A stretch of DNA of 64,000 nt from Streptomyces sp. Ru62 (GTDB taxonomy: Bacteria > Actinomycetota > Actinomycetes > Streptomycetales > Streptomycetaceae). Positions 16,640-24,893 of this stretch are shown piece by piece. The DNA lies in the NCBI RefSeq assembly GCF_002920615.1, contig NZ_PQSU01000026.1:85072-149071 (forward strand). The letters run 5' to 3'. The position numbers and the translations under genes were made by a program. A model generated the notes under the pieces. The model was given only the letters and a program-made list of their open reading frames with translations, was not told where the DNA came from and ran no database searches. Every line of letters begins with the position of its first letter. Position 1 is the first letter of the stretch.

Positions 16640-17104
16640 CTAGGCGTGCGCCTTGCGTGCCGCCTCGATCGCCGCGGCCAGCTTCTCCGGCTCCCGCGTC
16701 GACAGGTACAGGTACGGCGTCGGGTCCTGCGGGTCCGTGACCTCCACGCGCAGTGCCGTCGGGATGTAGGCGCGCAGCAGCAGGAACGCCCGGGTGTCGG
16801 CCTTGTACGTCCGCCAGGCGCGGGCCTCCTCCGCGTCCAGGATCTGCGCCTCGCCCAGCGCCGCCACGGGGATCTTCGCCTCGCCCGCGATCAGGGAGTC
16901 GCCCACGACCCGGATCCGCGGGGAGCCGTAGGCGCTGGCCACCACCGCCGCCGCGGCCGTACCGCCGACCAGGCCGCCGAGCAGCGGCAGGGTGCCGAAG
17001 GGCAGCAGTATCAGGGCGAACGAGACCCCCACCAGGAAGCTGATCAACCACCACGAGCGGGGGGCGGTGAGGCGTTCTTCGTACGGGGTGGCGGAGAGCT
17101 GCAT
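16640..17104 (-). CDS. DUF3093 family membrane protein
   Basis: A 154-aa protein with the family's N-terminus (MQLSATPYEERLTAPRSWW), two adjacent transmembrane helices at about residues 20-62 (SFLVGVSFALILLPFG; GGLVGGTAAAAVVASAYG) and a cytoplasmic PH-like domain ending in YLYLSTREPEKLAAAI. It is convergent with the preceding hypothetical gene; the two stop codons abut. The upstream frame extends to 17347 but has repeat-derived composition. It belongs to the conserved actinobacterial block around dut. The function is unknown. Confidence 0.88.
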   Translation of the reverse strand: MQLSATPYEERLTAPRSWWLISFLVGVSFALILLPFGTLPLLGGLVGGTAAAAVVASAYGSPRIRVVGDSLIAGEAKIPVAALGEAQILDAEEARAWRTYKADTRAFLLLRAYIPTALRVEVTDPQDPTPYLYLSTREPEKLAAAIEAARKAHA

Positions 17105-17160
17105 GAAGCCAAGCTTGGCACGGGATCCGCACACCACCGGAGCCGGGGCGCTCGGCGCGA

Positions 17161-17242
17161 AGCGCTGTCGAGTGGGGCGGTGGTGGGTGGCGGGCGGGAC
17201 GGGCTGTCGGCGCGTAGCGCTGTCGAGTGGGGCGGTGGTGGG
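17161..17242. repeat. 27-bp direct repeat in the DUF3093/thioesterase spacer
   Basis: AGCGCTGTCGAGTGGGGCGG plus seven more identical bases occurs at 17161-17187 and again at 17216-17242, a 55-base period, with partial matches in the flanks. It lies between two divergent start codons and could contain duplicated operator sites, or be a simple tandem duplication. Confidence 0.7.
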
Positions 17243-17271
17243 CGACGGGCGGGCGGGTAAGGTCTGCGGCT

Positions 17272-17856
17272 GTGAGTGGTAGTTCCGCAGCTCTTCAGCC
17301 TTCCGCCGACGCGGGGAAACCGGTACGGCACCCCGACGCGCCCGCACCCGGGGAACTCCTCGGCGCCCACTACGAACACTGTTTCGGGTGCGGCCCCGGG
17401 CAGCCGCACGGACTGCACCTGGAGGCCCGCGCCGGCGAGGGCGTCTCGCTGACCGCCGAGTTCACCGTGCAGCCCGCCCACCAGGGCGCCCCGGGCCTCG
17501 CGCACGGCGGAGTGCTCGCCACGGCCCTGGACGAGACCCTCGGCTCGCTGAACTGGCTGCTGCGCACCATCGCCGTCACCGGACGGCTGGAGACCGACTT
17601 CGTGCGGCCCGTGCCCGTCGGCACCACGCTGTACCTGGAGGCCGAGGTCACCGCCGTCGCCGGGCGGAAGATCTACTCCACCGCCATCGGGCGCATCGGC
17701 AGCCCCGACGGGCCGGTGGCCGTCCGCGCCGACGCCCTCTTCATCGAGGTCACGGTGGACCACTTCATCGACCACGGCCGCCCGGCGGAGATCCGGGCCG
17801 CCATGGACGACCCGGACCAGATCCGGCGCACCCGCGCCTTCGAGGTGAACCCGTGA
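17272..17856 (+). CDS. PaaI-type hotdog-fold thioesterase
   Basis: A 194-aa single hotdog-domain protein expected to hydrolyse acyl-CoA or a related thioester. Key parts are HCFGCGPGQPHGLHL (a CxxC near residue 36 that may bind metal), the catalytic block LAHGGVLATALDETLG, and FVRPVPVGTTLYLEAE. The GTG at 17272 is the natural start; an ATG upstream at 17227 would read through the repeat. Its stop overlaps the dut start by four bases (GTGA), so the thioesterase and dUTPase are coupled. Confidence 0.85.
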   Translation: MSGSSAALQPSADAGKPVRHPDAPAPGELLGAHYEHCFGCGPGQPHGLHLEARAGEGVSLTAEFTVQPAHQGAPGLAHGGVLATALDETLGSLNWLLRTIAVTGRLETDFVRPVPVGTTLYLEAEVTAVAGRKIYSTAIGRIGSPDGPVAVRADALFIEVTVDHFIDHGRPAEIRAAMDDPDQIRRTRAFEVNP

Positions 17857-18404
17857 GCCGAGACCCGCTGAACGTCCTGATCCGGCGCGTCGACGCGGAC
17901 GTACCGCTTCCGGCGTACGAGCATCCCGGGGACGCCGGAGCCGATCTGCGCACCACCGAGGCGTGCGAGCTGGCGCCCGGAGAACGGGCCGTCCTCCCCA
18001 CGGGTGTGTCGATCGCCCTGCCCGAGGGGTACGCGGCCTTCGTGCATCCGCGTTCCGGCCTCGCCGCCCGCTGCGGTGTCGCCCTCGTGAATGCCCCGGG
18101 GACGGTTGATGCCGGGTACCGTGGGGAGATCAAGGTGATCGTGGTGAATCTCGACCCGCGCGAGAGCGTGCGGTTCGAGCGCTTCGACCGGATTGCCCAA
18201 CTGGTCGTCCAGCAGGTCGAGAAGGTCCGCTTCCAGGAGGTCGCGGAACTTCCCGGCTCGGCGCGGGCCGAAGGGGGCTTCGGGTCCACCGGTGGCCACG
18301 CCGCGGTGGGCGGCGAGAGCGGCACAAGCGGTCAGGCCGCCGAGGGCGGTCCGACGGGTGGGAATCGATACGCTTCGGTCGTATCCGACCGGGAAGGACA
18401 GTGA
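17853..18404 (+). CDS. dut: Deoxyuridine 5'-triphosphate nucleotidohydrolase
   Basis: A 183-aa trimeric dUTPase, which converts dUTP to dUMP and pyrophosphate, keeping uracil out of DNA and feeding dTMP synthesis. All five motifs are visible: HPGDAGADLRT (I), HPRSGLAAR (II), NAPGTVDAGYRGEI (III), RFDRIAQLVV (IV) and RAEGGFGSTGG (V). After motif V there is a Gly/Ser-rich extension of about 30 residues, longer than in the E. coli enzyme. Start is GTG 17853, overlapping the upstream stop. The DUF3710 gene follows one base after the stop. Confidence 0.95.
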   Translation: MSRDPLNVLIRRVDADVPLPAYEHPGDAGADLRTTEACELAPGERAVLPTGVSIALPEGYAAFVHPRSGLAARCGVALVNAPGTVDAGYRGEIKVIVVNLDPRESVRFERFDRIAQLVVQQVEKVRFQEVAELPGSARAEGGFGSTGGHAAVGGESGTSGQAAEGGPTGGNRYASVVSDREGQ

Positions 18405-18405
18405 C

Positions 18406-19167
18406 GTGTTCGGACGTCGCAAGAAGAAGGGTGCCGCCGAGGACGCGGCCGGCGAGGCCGAGCAGGTCGTCGACAGCGTCGACACCGAGGCGGACGAGGA
18501 GGAGGCCGAGCGCGAGCGCGTCCGGCTGGAGCCCGGACCCCGGCCCGACGGGCCGTGGGACAGCAGCGAGGTGCGCGATCCGGCCGAGGGCCGTGTGGAC
18601 CTCGGCGGTCTGTTCGTACCGGGCGTCGACGGCATGGAACTGCGGGTCGAGGTCGCCGGTGACGCCATCGTCGCCGCGACCGTCGTGCTGCGCGACAGTG
18701 CCATCCAGCTCCAGGCGTTCGCCGCGCCCAAGCGCGAGGGCATCTGGGGCGAGGTCCGTGAGGAGATCGCGTCCGGCATCACCCAGCAGGGTGGCATCGT
18801 CGACGAGGTCGAGGGCCCGCTGGGGTGGGAGTTGCGCGCGCAGGTGCCGGTGCAGCTGCCGGACGGCACCGGCGGCTTCCAGGTCGTCCGGTTCGTCGGC
18901 GTGGACGGCCCGCGGTGGTTCCTGCGCGGGGTGATCTCCGGCCAGGGCGCGGTGCAGCCGCAGGCCGCCGGGCTGCTGGAGCAGATCTTCCGGGACACCG
19001 TCGTGGTCCGCGGCGAGGGCCCGATGGCCCCGCGCGACCCGATCGTCCTCAAGCTTCCGAACGACGCGCAGATGGTCCCCGAGGGGGTCCAGCAGGAGGA
19101 GGGCTCGCGGTTCTCCGGTGGGATGGGGCAGTTGCAGCGGGGCCCGGAGATCACCGAGGTCCGCTAG
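18406..19167 (+). CDS. DUF3710 family protein
   Basis: A 253-aa soluble protein of an actinobacterial family that is almost always encoded directly behind dut. It has a lysine-rich N-terminus (MFGRRKKKG), an acidic linker to about residue 45, and a single conserved domain (about 60-235) containing VDLGGLFVPGVDGMELR and FVGVDGPRWFLRGVI. The GTG at 18406 is preceded by GGGAAGGACAG. The function is unknown; the tight linkage suggests a role with nucleotide-pool or replication proteins, which is inference. Confidence 0.9.
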   Translation: MFGRRKKKGAAEDAAGEAEQVVDSVDTEADEEEAERERVRLEPGPRPDGPWDSSEVRDPAEGRVDLGGLFVPGVDGMELRVEVAGDAIVAATVVLRDSAIQLQAFAAPKREGIWGEVREEIASGITQQGGIVDEVEGPLGWELRAQVPVQLPDGTGGFQVVRFVGVDGPRWFLRGVISGQGAVQPQAAGLLEQIFRDTVVVRGEGPMAPRDPIVLKLPNDAQMVPEGVQQEEGSRFSGGMGQLQRGPEITEVR

Positions 19168-19196
19168 GCGCTCCGCTGGGTTCAGCCGTTGTGTTC

Positions 19197-19227
19197 GGCG
19201 GGCCGTGCCTTCAGGGCGCGGCCCGCC
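19197..19227 (+). terminator. Terminator after the DUF3710 gene
   Basis: Nine-base perfect arms (GGCGGGCCG and complement) with a 13-base loop, followed by TTT, 30 bases beyond the DUF3710 stop. Confidence 0.75.
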
Positions 19228-19282
19228 TTTGTGCGAGGGCGCGCGGATGAGGATCCGCCGTTGCCGGGCGCGGGTCCGTCGT

Positions 19283-19320
19283 GGTCGCTCGCGCAGTTCC
19301 CCGCGCCCCTTACGGGGCGC
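19283..19320. repeat. Dispersed Streptomyces intergenic repeat
   Basis: The stretch GCGCAGTTCCCCGCGCCCCT, ending in a 7-base stem hairpin GCGCCCC-ttac-GGGGCGC (19303-19320), has the form of a short repeat scattered through intergenic regions of many Streptomyces genomes. It lies just upstream of the ABC ATPase gene. Its function is unknown. Confidence 0.6.
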
Positions 19321-19364
19321 TGTCCGACCGGTGATACTGGGGCTCCGTCCGACGGGGGAGGGAC

Positions 19365-20057
19365 ATGAGCCAGGTGGTCACCGAGACCATGGTGCGGGTC
19401 GAGGGCGTGCACAAGTCGTACGGCGTGGGGGCCGCCGCCGTGCACGCGTTGCGCGGGGTGTCCTTCGAGGTGCCCCGGGGGGAACTCGTGGCCCTGAAAG
19501 GGCGGTCGGGGTCCGGCAAGACCACCCTGCTGAACATCGTCGGCGGGCTGGACACCCCCGACCAGGGGCGGGTGGAGGTCGAGGGGCGGGATCTCGCCCG
19601 GCTCGGCGAGAGTGAGCTCCTCCGGCTGCGGCGGGACCGGGTCGGGTTTGTGTTCCAGTCCTTCGGGCTCATCCCGATCCTCAGCGCCGCCGAGAACGTC
19701 GGCGTACCGCTGCGGCTGCGCCGGGCCGACCCGCGCGAGCGCGAGAAGCGGGTCGAGCTGCTGCTCTCCCTCGTGGGGCTCGCCGGGCACGCGGCCCAGC
19801 GGCCCGGTGAGCTGTCCGGCGGCCAGCAGCAGCGGGTCGCCATCGCGCGGGCCCTCGCCAACCGGCCCGCCCTGCTCATCGCCGACGAGCCCACCGGCCA
19901 GCTCGACGCCGAGACCGGGCACGCCGTCATGGAGCTGCTGCGGGCCGTCGTCCACAGCGAACAGGTCACGGCGCTGGTCGCCACGCACGACGCGACCCTG
20001 CTGGACCTGGCCGACCGGGTGCTGGAGCTGCGCGACGGCGAGATCAGCGAGCACTGA
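19365..20057 (+). CDS. ABC transporter ATP-binding protein (LolD/MacB type)
   Basis: A 230-aa nucleotide-binding subunit. Walker A is GRSGSGKTT (near residue 47), the Q loop lies in FVFQSFGLIP, the signature is LSGGQQQRVAIARALA, Walker B is LLIADEPTGQLD, and the H-loop is LVATHD. The sequence type is that of lipoprotein-release or macrolide-export ATPases, which normally pair with FtsX/MacB-like permeases. No permease gene lies next to it, so it must work with a partner elsewhere or be an orphan. GGGGAGGGAC precedes the ATG. Confidence 0.88.
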   Translation: MSQVVTETMVRVEGVHKSYGVGAAAVHALRGVSFEVPRGELVALKGRSGSGKTTLLNIVGGLDTPDQGRVEVEGRDLARLGESELLRLRRDRVGFVFQSFGLIPILSAAENVGVPLRLRRADPREREKRVELLLSLVGLAGHAAQRPGELSGGQQQRVAIARALANRPALLIADEPTGQLDAETGHAVMELLRAVVHSEQVTALVATHDATLLDLADRVLELRDGEISEH

Positions 20058-20193
20058 GCCGGGCGGCCCGAGGTGGGCTCATCAGGGTTCCGTCAAAGTT
20101 GCCCCCTGCCCGCACTCCCCGTCCCGTTCGCCGTGATCGTGGGCCGTAAGGTCGACGCTGCGTAGGCGACAGGCACGGGAAGACAATGGGGCC

Positions 20194-22752
20194 ATGGCAC
20201 GCGGCAAGCTACGGATCTACCTCGGTGCGGCACCGGGCGTGGGCAAGACCTACGCCATGCTCTCCGAGGCGCACCGCCGGGTCGAGCGGGGCACCGACTG
20301 CGTGGTCGCGTTCGTGGAGTGCCATGGCCGGCCGCGCACCGAGGTGATGCTGCACGGTCTGGAGCAGGTGCCGCGCAAGGAGCTGGAGTACCGGTCCGCC
20401 GTCTTCGGCGAGATGGACGTCGAGGCCGTCCTGCGCCGGGCGCCCGCCGTCGCCCTCGTCGACGAGCTGGCCCACACCAACGTCCCCGGCTCCCGCAACG
20501 CCAAGCGCTGGCAGGACGTGGAGGAGCTGCTGGCCGCCGGCATCGACGTGGTCTCCACCGTCAACATCCAGCACCTGGAGTCACTCGGCGACGTGGTCGA
20601 GTCGATCACCGGGGTGCGGCAGCGGGAGACCGTCCCGGACGAGGTCGTGCGCCGGGCCGACGACATCGAGCTGGTCGACATGTCCCCGCAGGCCCTGCGC
20701 CGTCGCATGGCGCACGGCAACGTCTACCAACCGGACAAGGTCGACGCGGCCCTGTCGAACTACTTCCGTCCCGGCAACCTGACTGCCCTGCGCGAGCTGG
20801 CGCTGCTGTGGGTGGCCGACCGGGTCGACGCGTACCTGAACGCGTACCGCAGCGAGCACCGGGTCTCGACGATATGGGGTTCCCGGGAGCGGATCGTGGT
20901 GGGCCTGACCGGGGGCCCCGAGGGGCGCACCCTGATCCGCCGGGCCGCCCGGCTCGCCGAGAAGGGCGCCGGCGGTGAGGTCATGGCCGTCTACATCGCC
21001 CGCAGCGACGGGCTGTCCTCGGCCTCCCCGAAGGAGCTGGCTGTCCAGCGCACCCTGGTCGAGGACCTCGGCGGAACGTTCCACCATGTGGTCGGCGACG
21101 ACGTCCCGGCCGCCCTGCTCGACTTCGCCCGCGGGGTGAACGCCACCCAGATCGTGCTCGGCTCCTCCCGCCGCAAGGCCTGGCAGTACGTCTTCGGTCC
21201 CGGCGTCGGCGCCACGGTCGCCCGGGACTCCGGCCCCGACCTGGACGTGCACATCGTCACCCACGAAGAGGTCGCCAAGGGCCGGGGACTGCCCGTGGCC
21301 CGGGGCGGCCGGCTCGGGCGGGCCCGGATCATCTGGGGCTGGGCGGTCGGTCTGGCCGGTCCCGCGATCCTCGCGGTGCTGCTGAACGCCGTCGACCTCG
21401 GCCTCGCCAACGACATGCTGCTGTTCCTGGCCGTCACCGTCGCGGCGGCCCTGCTCGGCGGCCTGCTGCCCGCCCTGGCCTCGGCGGCCTTCGGCTCCCT
21501 GCTGCTGAACTACTTCTACACCCCGCCGCTGCACCGGCTGACCGTCGCCGACCCCAAGAACATCGTCGCCATCGCGATCTTCTTCGGGGTGGGGATGGCG
21601 GTCGCCTCGGTGGTCGACCTCGCCGCCCGGCGCACCCACCAGGCCGCCCGGCTGCGCGCGGAGTCCGAGATCCTCTCCTTCCTCGCCGGGAACGTGCTGC
21701 GGGGCGAGACGAGCCTGGAGGAGCTGCTGGAGCGGGTCCGCGAGACCTTCGCGATGGAGTCGGCCGCCCTGCTGGAACGCGCGAGCGACGTGGCGCCCTG
21801 GACGTGCGCGGGCCGCGCCGGCTTCGGGCCGCCGCTGGAGCGCCCCGAGGACGCCGACGTCGACATGCCCGTCGGCGACCACATGGCGCTCGCGCTCACC
21901 GGCCGGGTGCTGCCCGCGGCGGATCGCCGGGTACTCGCCGCGTTCGCCGCCCAGGCCGCCGTCGTGCTCGACCGAAGGCGCCTGAAGGAGGAGGCCGACC
22001 GGGCCCGCACGCTCGCCGAGGGCAACCGCATCCGCACCGCCCTGCTGGCCGCCGTCAGCCACGACCTGCGCACCCCGCTGGCCGGCATCAAGGCCGCCGT
22101 GTCGTCCCTGCGCTCCGACGACGTCGCCTGGTCGGAGGAGGACCAGGCGGAGCTGCTGGAGGGCATCGAGGAGGGCGCCGACCGGCTCGACCACCTCGTG
22201 GGCAACCTCCTGGACATGTCCCGCCTCCAGACCGGCACGGTCACCCCGATGATCCGTGAGATCGACGTCGACGAGGTGGTACCGATGGCGCTGGGCGGCG
22301 TGCCCGAGGACAGCGTGGAACTCGACGTGCCCGAGACGCTGCCCATGGTCGCCGTCGACCCCGGGCTGCTGGAGCGGTCGGTGGCCAACCTGGTGGAGAA
22401 CGCAGTCAAGTACAGCCCGCCCGGACGGCGCGTCCTGGTGGCCGCGAGCGCCATCGCCGACCGCGTGGAGGTGCGCGTGGTGGACCGCGGCCCGGGGGTC
22501 CCGGACGAGGCCAAGGACCGCATCTTCGAACCCTTCCAGCGGTACGGTGACGCTCCGCGCGGTGCCGGCGTGGGGCTCGGCCTCGCGGTCGCCCGGGGCT
22601 TCGCCGAGGCCATGGGCGGCACCCTCACCGCCGAGGACACGCCGGGCGGCGGGCTCACCATGGTGCTGAGCCTGCGCGCGGCAGGACCGCGTCCCGAGCC
22701 GCTCCCTGCCGGGGAGTCCCGTACCGAACCGGAAAGGCAGGCCACATGGTGA
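20194..22752 (+). CDS. kdpD: Sensor histidine kinase KdpD
   Basis: An 852-aa osmotic/K+ sensor kinase. The order is: an N-terminal KdpD domain with Walker A GAAPGVGKTY (residues 11-20) and the characteristic AHTNVPGSRN, then a UspA-like domain (about 225-360), four short transmembrane helices (about 385-480, including LLGGLLPALASAAFGSLLLN), a GAF-like linker, the HisKA box with His623 (AVSHDLRTPLAG), and the ATPase domain (NLVENAVKYS, GVGLGLAVARGFA). The stop lies inside the start of the regulator gene (7-base overlap). No kdpFABC pump genes occur in this window. Confidence 0.93.
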   Translation: MARGKLRIYLGAAPGVGKTYAMLSEAHRRVERGTDCVVAFVECHGRPRTEVMLHGLEQVPRKELEYRSAVFGEMDVEAVLRRAPAVALVDELAHTNVPGSRNAKRWQDVEELLAAGIDVVSTVNIQHLESLGDVVESITGVRQRETVPDEVVRRADDIELVDMSPQALRRRMAHGNVYQPDKVDAALSNYFRPGNLTALRELALLWVADRVDAYLNAYRSEHRVSTIWGSRERIVVGLTGGPEGRTLIRRAARLAEKGAGGEVMAVYIARSDGLSSASPKELAVQRTLVEDLGGTFHHVVGDDVPAALLDFARGVNATQIVLGSSRRKAWQYVFGPGVGATVARDSGPDLDVHIVTHEEVAKGRGLPVARGGRLGRARIIWGWAVGLAGPAILAVLLNAVDLGLANDMLLFLAVTVAAALLGGLLPALASAAFGSLLLNYFYTPPLHRLTVADPKNIVAIAIFFGVGMAVASVVDLAARRTHQAARLRAESEILSFLAGNVLRGETSLEELLERVRETFAMESAALLERASDVAPWTCAGRAGFGPPLERPEDADVDMPVGDHMALALTGRVLPAADRRVLAAFAAQAAVVLDRRRLKEEADRARTLAEGNRIRTALLAAVSHDLRTPLAGIKAAVSSLRSDDVAWSEEDQAELLEGIEEGADRLDHLVGNLLDMSRLQTGTVTPMIREIDVDEVVPMALGGVPEDSVELDVPETLPMVAVDPGLLERSVANLVENAVKYSPPGRRVLVAASAIADRVEVRVVDRGPGVPDEAKDRIFEPFQRYGDAPRGAGVGLGLAVARGFAEAMGGTLTAEDTPGGGLTMVLSLRAAGPRPEPLPAGESRTEPERQATW

Positions 22753-23465
22753 GCCCGGCTGGGGGGTCCCCCCAGACCCCCACGAGGGTGCTCGTGGTCG
22801 ACGACGAGCCGCAGATCGTGCGCGCCCTCGTGATCAACCTCAAGGCGCGCAAGTACGAGGTCGACGCGGCCCCCGACGGCCGGACCGCGCTGGAACTCGC
22901 CGCCTCCCGCCACCCCGACGTGGTCGTCCTCGACCTGGGCCTGCCCGACATGGACGGCGTCGAGGTGATCAGGGGCCTGCGCGGCTGGACCCGGGTGCCG
23001 ATCCTGGTGCTGTCCGCCCGCCACTCCTCCGACGAGAAGGTCGAGGCGCTGGACGCGGGCGCCGACGACTACGTGACCAAGCCGTTCGGCATGGACGAGC
23101 TGCTGGCCCGGCTGCGGGCCGCCGTGCGCCGGGCCGAGCCGGCCGGGCCGGGCGAGGACGACGTGACGACCGTGGAGACCGAGGGCTTCACCGTCGACCT
23201 CGCCGCCAAGAAGGTCAACCGGGGCGGCAAGGACGTCCGGCTCACCCCGACCGAGTGGCATCTGCTGGAGGTGCTGGTCCGCAACACCGGCCGGCTGGTC
23301 AGCCAGAAGCAGCTCCTCCAGGAGGTCTGGGGGCCGTCGTACGGCACCGAGAGCAACTACCTGCGGGTGTACATGGCCCAGCTGCGGCGGAAGCTGGAGT
23401 CGGACCCCTCGCACCCGAAGCACTTCATCACCGAGCCGGGGATGGGCTACCGGTTCGAGACATGA
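22746..23465 (+). CDS. kdpE: OmpR-family response regulator KdpE
   Basis: A 239-aa regulator paired with the upstream KdpD. The receiver has the acidic pair in VVDDEP, phospho-acceptor Asp63 (VVLDLGLPDMDG) and Lys in VTKPFGMDELLAR. The winged-helix effector domain ends with FITEPGMGYRFET. A GTG three bases after the ATG is an equally possible start. Known KdpE proteins activate the high-affinity K+ ATPase operon; because no such operon is near, the target may be distant or different. Confidence 0.93.
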   Translation: MVSPAGGSPQTPTRVLVVDDEPQIVRALVINLKARKYEVDAAPDGRTALELAASRHPDVVVLDLGLPDMDGVEVIRGLRGWTRVPILVLSARHSSDEKVEALDAGADDYVTKPFGMDELLARLRAAVRRAEPAGPGEDDVTTVETEGFTVDLAAKKVNRGGKDVRLTPTEWHLLEVLVRNTGRLVSQKQLLQEVWGPSYGTESNYLRVYMAQLRRKLESDPSHPKHFITEPGMGYRFET

Positions 23466-23610
23466 GCCGAGCCACGGGCATGGGCCGCGCCACGGGACGG
23501 GCCGGCACGGGAACGAGTCGCCACGGGGACGAGCCGCGCCGCGGAGAGGGGCGGGAGGCGGAAGTGAGCTGCGCTACGGCCCTGTCGGCGCACCCCGGTA
23601 CGCTTCAGGT

Positions 23611-24009
23611 ATGACTGCTGTTCCTCGTTCCGAAAAGCCGGCCGGCCGGTTCCGGCGCATGCTCGACCGGCTCTCCTCGTCGCAGGAGGACCTGGAGTCC
23701 GAGGAGCTGCGCGAGGACGCGGAGACGGCCGGGTGCACGAAGATCGGTGACTGTCACGACCGACAGATCGTCACCGTAACTGGTACCTTGCGCACGGTCA
23801 CCCTGCGCCCGCGCGCCGGAGTCCCGGCCCTGGAGGCCGAGCTGTTCGACGGCTCCGCCGCGCTGGACGTGGTGTGGCTCGGCAGGCGCTCCATCGTGGG
23901 GATAGAACCGGGGCGCAAGCTGATCGCATCGGGCCGGATCTCGATGAGCCGGGGCCGCCGGGTGCTGTTCAACCCCAAATACGAACTGCGACCCCTCGGA
24001 CGGGAGTAG
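23611..24009 (+). CDS. OB-fold nucleic-acid-binding domain protein
   Basis: A 132-aa protein with a single OB-fold (about residues 35-125): DRQIVTVTGTLRTVTLRPR opens the barrel and VVWLGRRSIVGIEPGRKLIA continues it. The N-terminal 30 residues are charged. It sits directly upstream of the DUF3159 gene (three bases between stop and start), so the pair is co-translated. A gene of the same type occurs at this place in M. tuberculosis. The ligand is unknown. Confidence 0.85.
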   Translation: MTAVPRSEKPAGRFRRMLDRLSSSQEDLESEELREDAETAGCTKIGDCHDRQIVTVTGTLRTVTLRPRAGVPALEAELFDGSAALDVVWLGRRSIVGIEPGRKLIASGRISMSRGRRVLFNPKYELRPLGRE

Positions 24010-24012
24010 CCG

Positions 24013-24765
24013 GTGACGTCCCTCGACAAGCCGACCCAAGACACCGACCAGACCCAGCCCGACGACGCCCGCGCGGTGACCGAGGCGGCGCTGTTCGAGG
24101 CCTTCGGCGGGGTCCGCGGCATGGTCGAGACGGTCCTGCCGGGCCTGCTCTTCGTCGCGATCTTCACGGTCAACAAGAACCTGCACATGGCGGCGATCGC
24201 CGCGCTGGCCCTGTCGCTGATCCTGGTCGTCGTCCGGCTGGCGATGAAGGACACCGTCAAGCACGCCTTCAGCGGTGTCTTCGGCGTGGCCTTCGGTGTC
24301 GTGTTCGCGATGTTCACGGGCAACGCCAAGGACTTCTACCTCCCCGGCATGCTCTACACGCTGGGCATGGCGCTGGCGTACATCATCACGACCCTGGCCG
24401 GTGTGCCCCTGATCGGTCTCATCCTCGGCCCGATCTTCAAGGAGAACCTCTCCTGGCGCACCCGTAACCCCGGCCGCAAGAAGGCGTACGCCAAGGCCAG
24501 TTGGGCCTGGGGCCTGATCCTGCTCGCCAAGTGCGCGATCCTGTTCCCGCTGTACTGGTGGGCCGACACCGCGCAGCTCGGCTGGGTCCTGGTCATCCTG
24601 AAGATCCCGCCGTTCCTGCTGGCGGTGTGGCTGACCTGGGTCTTCCTCGCCAAGGCGCCCGCGCCCATCGACGTGTTCGCGGAGATGGAGGCGGAGGAGA
24701 AGGCGGCCGAGGAGAGGAAGGCCGCCGCCGAGGCGGCCGGCGGCCGACACCGCCGGGAGGGCTGA
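24013..24765 (+). CDS. DUF3159 family membrane protein
   Basis: A 250-aa protein with five or six membrane helices between about residues 40 and 220 (for example LFVAIFTVNKNLHMAAIAAL, YIITTLAGVPLIGLILGPIF and LLAVWLTWVFLAK), flanked by a charged N-terminus and a Glu/Lys/Ala-rich C-terminal tail (EMEAEEKAAEERKAAAEA). It starts at GTG 24013. The conserved link to the TrkA pair downstream suggests a part in ion transport, which has not been shown to my knowledge. Confidence 0.88.
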   Translation: MTSLDKPTQDTDQTQPDDARAVTEAALFEAFGGVRGMVETVLPGLLFVAIFTVNKNLHMAAIAALALSLILVVVRLAMKDTVKHAFSGVFGVAFGVVFAMFTGNAKDFYLPGMLYTLGMALAYIITTLAGVPLIGLILGPIFKENLSWRTRNPGRKKAYAKASWAWGLILLAKCAILFPLYWWADTAQLGWVLVILKIPPFLLAVWLTWVFLAKAPAPIDVFAEMEAEEKAAEERKAAAEAAGGRHRREG

Positions 24766-24808
24766 GCCGCACCGCCGGGAGGACTGAACCCGCACCGCCG
24801 GGGGAGCC
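24748..24808. repeat. Tandem duplication of the DUF3159 gene end
   Basis: CACCGCCGGGAGGGCTGA (the last codons and stop, 24748-24765) is followed by a near-copy CACCGCCGGGAGGACTGA (24770-24787, whose TGA is in another frame context) and a third partial copy from 24793. It is probably replication slippage. Confidence 0.6.
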
Positions 24809-24844
24809 GCTCAGGCTCCGCCGGGGGATGCGGGAGGACTTACG

Positions 24845-24886
24845 ACGACGAAGGGCGCCCTTGTCGCCAAGGGCGCCCTTCGTCGT
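24845..24886. terminator. Strong bidirectional terminator between DUF3159 and TrkA genes
   Basis: Perfect 19-base arms (ACGACGAAGGGCGCCCTTG and its complement) around a TCGC loop. It lies between convergent stop codons at 24765 and 24894. Confidence 0.92.
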
Positions 24887-24893
24887 GGCGCGG

